A stretch of DNA of 23,365 bases from Savagea sp. Lineage in GTDB: Bacteria > Bacillota > Bacilli > Bacillales_A > Planococcaceae. The stretch is taken from the NCBI GenBank assembly GCA_030152585.1, contig JASLJC010000061.1, positions 1 through 23,365 of the forward strand, given 5' to 3'. A program made the translations under genes and the position numbers. This document shows, piece by piece, positions 22,009-23,365 of this stretch (positions are counted from its first letter, which is position 1; each line of letters begins with the position of its first letter). Below the pieces are notes generated by a model. The model saw only the letters and a list, made by a program, of their open reading frames with translations, did not search any database and was not told the DNA's origin.

Positions 22009-23045
22009 CACAACTACTTACAAAAGCAAAAGTGTTAGAACCCGTCAATCCGAATCAATCGACACGTCTTTTCGGCGGTAGTCATTCTGGTATTTTAAAC
22101 TGGAACGATATTAAGTATCCGCATTTTTACGAAATACGTGAAGAAATTCGTGCACAATTTTGGATTGCATCTGAAGTCGATATGACACCGGATGTGAAAC
22201 AGTTTAGTACGTTGACCGAAGCGGAACAAGATGCGTATTTAAAAATTATCGGTTTACTCGCAACACTTGATGCACCGCAAACAGACCTTGCTGCGAAGTT
22301 AGCAGATTATTCAACAGATCCTTCCGTAACTTCGATTATGGCGACGATTGCAGACCAAGAGAGCGAACATAATCATTCGTATGCTTACGTATTGTCGAGT
22401 GTGACAGATTTTCAAGGACAAGTAGACGCATTTGAGATGGGACGTGTTGATCCTGTTTTACTGAAACGAAACGAACGTATCGTAGAAATTTACAACGAAT
22501 TTGCAGAAAATCCGACGATTGAAACGTCGTTGAAAGCGATGGTCTATACGTCTTTATTAGAAGGAATGTACTTCTACTCTGCTTTTGCTTATTTCTACAA
22601 CTTAGCACGCCATAATAAGATGGTAGCGACGAGTACGATGATCAGTTTCATTAACCGTGATGAATTACAACATGCGCGTTTCATTAGTGAATTGTTCCGT
22701 GCGACACTTGCAGAAAACCCAGAATACAATAACGAAACGTTCATTGAATGGGTATATGAGCAATACCGTCACAATGTTGCGATGGAAGATGAATGGTCAG
22801 AGTACGTTTTATCAAATGTTGAAGGAATTGACTTAGATGAAATGAAAGGATACATTCGATATCGTGCGAACAAAATGCTTCGCATGATGGGACTTTCAGA
22901 AATTTATCCAGAATATACGGAAAATCCGATGAAATGGATCCGTGCATACGTTGATAACTTCGACGGCGTGAAAACAGACTTTTTCGAACAAAAATCACGT
23001 CAATATACGAAAACGTCAGATTTAAACGGTTTTGACGATTTATAA
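22005..23045 (+). CDS. nrdF: Class I ribonucleotide reductase, beta (radical) subunit
   Basis: This 346-residue subunit generates the radical for NrdE. All six metal ligands are visible: D89 (ATLDAPQ), E119 and H122 (QESEHNHSY), E186 (SLLEGMYFY), E220 and H223 (NRDELQHARF). The radical Tyr is Y126, four residues after H122. So it is not a class Ic (Phe) or metal-free class Ie enzyme by these residues. The sequence around the core (GLLATLDAPQTDLAAKLADY) differs from the B. subtilis NrdF type, which suggests a separate lineage. The ATG at 22005 is preferred because AAAGGAGG lies upstream and it overlaps the previous stop codon; the frame is open 16 codons further up. The C-terminal tail ends NGFDDL, where the last acidic and hydrophobic residues usually dock on the alpha subunit. 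Confidence 0.92.
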   Translation: MTQLLTKAKVLEPVNPNQSTRLFGGSHSGILNWNDIKYPHFYEIREEIRAQFWIASEVDMTPDVKQFSTLTEAEQDAYLKIIGLLATLDAPQTDLAAKLADYSTDPSVTSIMATIADQESEHNHSYAYVLSSVTDFQGQVDAFEMGRVDPVLLKRNERIVEIYNEFAENPTIETSLKAMVYTSLLEGMYFYSAFAYFYNLARHNKMVATSTMISFINRDELQHARFISELFRATLAENPEYNNETFIEWVYEQYRHNVAMEDEWSEYVLSNVEGIDLDEMKGYIRYRANKMLRMMGLSEIYPEYTENPMKWIRAYVDNFDGVKTDFFEQKSRQYTKTSDLNGFDDL

Positions 23046-23054
23046 AAAGCGTGT

Positions 23055-23118
23055 AAAATTGGTTCTTTTTTAAATGTCGGGATGACGAATCCGTCATTTT
23101 AAAAAGATGTTCAATTTT
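23055..23118 (+). repeat. Long imperfect hairpin after nrdF
   Basis: AAAATTG (23055-23061) pairs with CAATTTT (23112-23118), TCTTTTT (23064-23070) with AAAAAGA (23101-23107), and at the tip ATGACG (23082-23087) with CGTCAT (23092-23097). The T-run afterwards is weak. It may help 3'-end stability or act as a first, partial terminator of the nrd transcript. Confidence 0.55.
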
Positions 23119-23131
23119 ATCGTTGTACGTC

Positions 23132-23194
23132 ACGTACGTTTCTTGTTGGATACTTTTAGAGTATAAAAGTAGACAGAAGAGACGTACGTTTTTT
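23132..23194 (+). terminator. Main terminator of the nrd operon
   Basis: Outer arms ACGTACGTTTCT (23132-23143) and AGAGACGTACGT (23178-23189) pair with one mismatch. Inner arms TACTTTTA (23151-23158) and TAAAAGTA (23164-23171) pair perfectly with a five-base loop. A T-run follows directly (23189-23194). Confidence 0.8.
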
Positions 23195-23224
23195 AGGTTC
23201 TATAATATTTGTTGGGGTTTCTAT

Positions 23225-23358
23225 ACAATTCCTTCGGATTTGCATGCTTGCCGCGGGCTCGCTCTTCAACTTCCCAAGCAAGTTTTTCCCGGGAACTTGC
23301 TTGGGTGATTTTCAGAGCTCGCAATTCCGCTGGCGTCCGCAAATCCGTACGGAATTGT
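23225..23358. repeat. 134-base GC-rich interrupted palindrome
   Basis: The ends ACAATTCC (23225-23232) and GGAATTGT (23351-23358) match, as do CGGATTTGC (23235-23243) and GCAAATCCG (23339-23347). At the centre CCCAAGCAAGTT (23273-23284) pairs with AACTTGCTTGGG (23294-23305). Between these arms the two sides also resemble each other (CCGCGGGCTCGCTCT against AGAGCTCGCAATTCCGC). It is far richer in G and C than its surroundings and has no open reading frame. It looks like a dispersed intergenic repeat (REP- or bcr-like) or a tiny mobile element remnant. It may continue past the window edge. Confidence 0.65.
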
Positions 23359-23365
23359 GTGCATA

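Noticed and set aside
22005..23045. Class Ic or Ie (tyrosine-free or metal-free) beta subunit
   Set aside because: Checked because of the unusual sequence: the six metal ligands and Tyr126 are all present, so an ordinary metal-tyrosyl enzyme is expected.

Overview
The window is a low-GC Gram-positive chromosome segment, most likely from the Bacillales. The signs are strong AGGAGG-type ribosome sites, many hairpin-plus-T-run terminators, cre-like sites, BceRS/BceAB-type detoxification genes, a YxeA protein, a Bacillus-like MnSOD and an nrdEF operon. I cannot fix the genus; an Exiguobacterium- or Planococcaceae-like host would fit. There are no rRNA or tRNA genes, CRISPR arrays, integrases or transposases. 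Gene content looks chromosomal, with well-separated operons that are usually closed by clear terminators.

Layout. 1-334: gene-poor, AT-rich, ending in the queT terminator. 335-862 (-): queT, a queuosine-precursor transporter component. 1093-4729 (+): a TAXI-type TRAP transporter (lipoprotein receptor, DUF1850 protein, fused permease) behind a promoter flanked by two cre-like sites. 4767-5411 (-): a PD-(D/E)XK-like protein of unknown role. 5544-8459 (+): a VanR/VanS-like two-component pair whose kinase has an unusually large external coiled-coil region and extra membrane helices. 8513-10228 (-): a soluble chemoreceptor with a globin-like N-terminus and a CZB zinc-binding C-terminus. 10577-11206 (-): sodA, divergent from a glutaredoxin gene and a previously unlisted 54-residue membrane protein (11380-11791, +).

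11911-18861 (+) is a cell-envelope antibiotic-stress island: BceR/BceS-like two-component system, UppP (undecaprenyl pyrophosphate phosphatase), BceAB-like ABC transporter, a VanZ-RDD fusion membrane protein and a YxeA-family protein. The set combines two bacitracin-resistance principles, lipid-carrier dephosphorylation and transporter-based target protection, and resembles the yxdJKLM-yxeA arrangement of Bacillus subtilis with uppP and vanZ added.

18971-23194 (+) is a ribonucleotide reductase operon, nrdE - flavodoxin-like gene - nrdF, with overlapping genes. It has a long structured leader holding two candidate promoters, a hairpin and a nested palindromic terminator directly before nrdE, which suggests control by attenuation. 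A flavodoxin-like protein stands where NrdI is normally found. The window ends in a 134-base GC-rich interrupted palindrome (23225-23358), probably a dispersed intergenic repeat.

The four observations most worth checking are the nrd leader, the flavodoxin in the nrd operon, the chemoreceptor whose globin-like domain lacks the proximal histidine, and the terminal palindrome.
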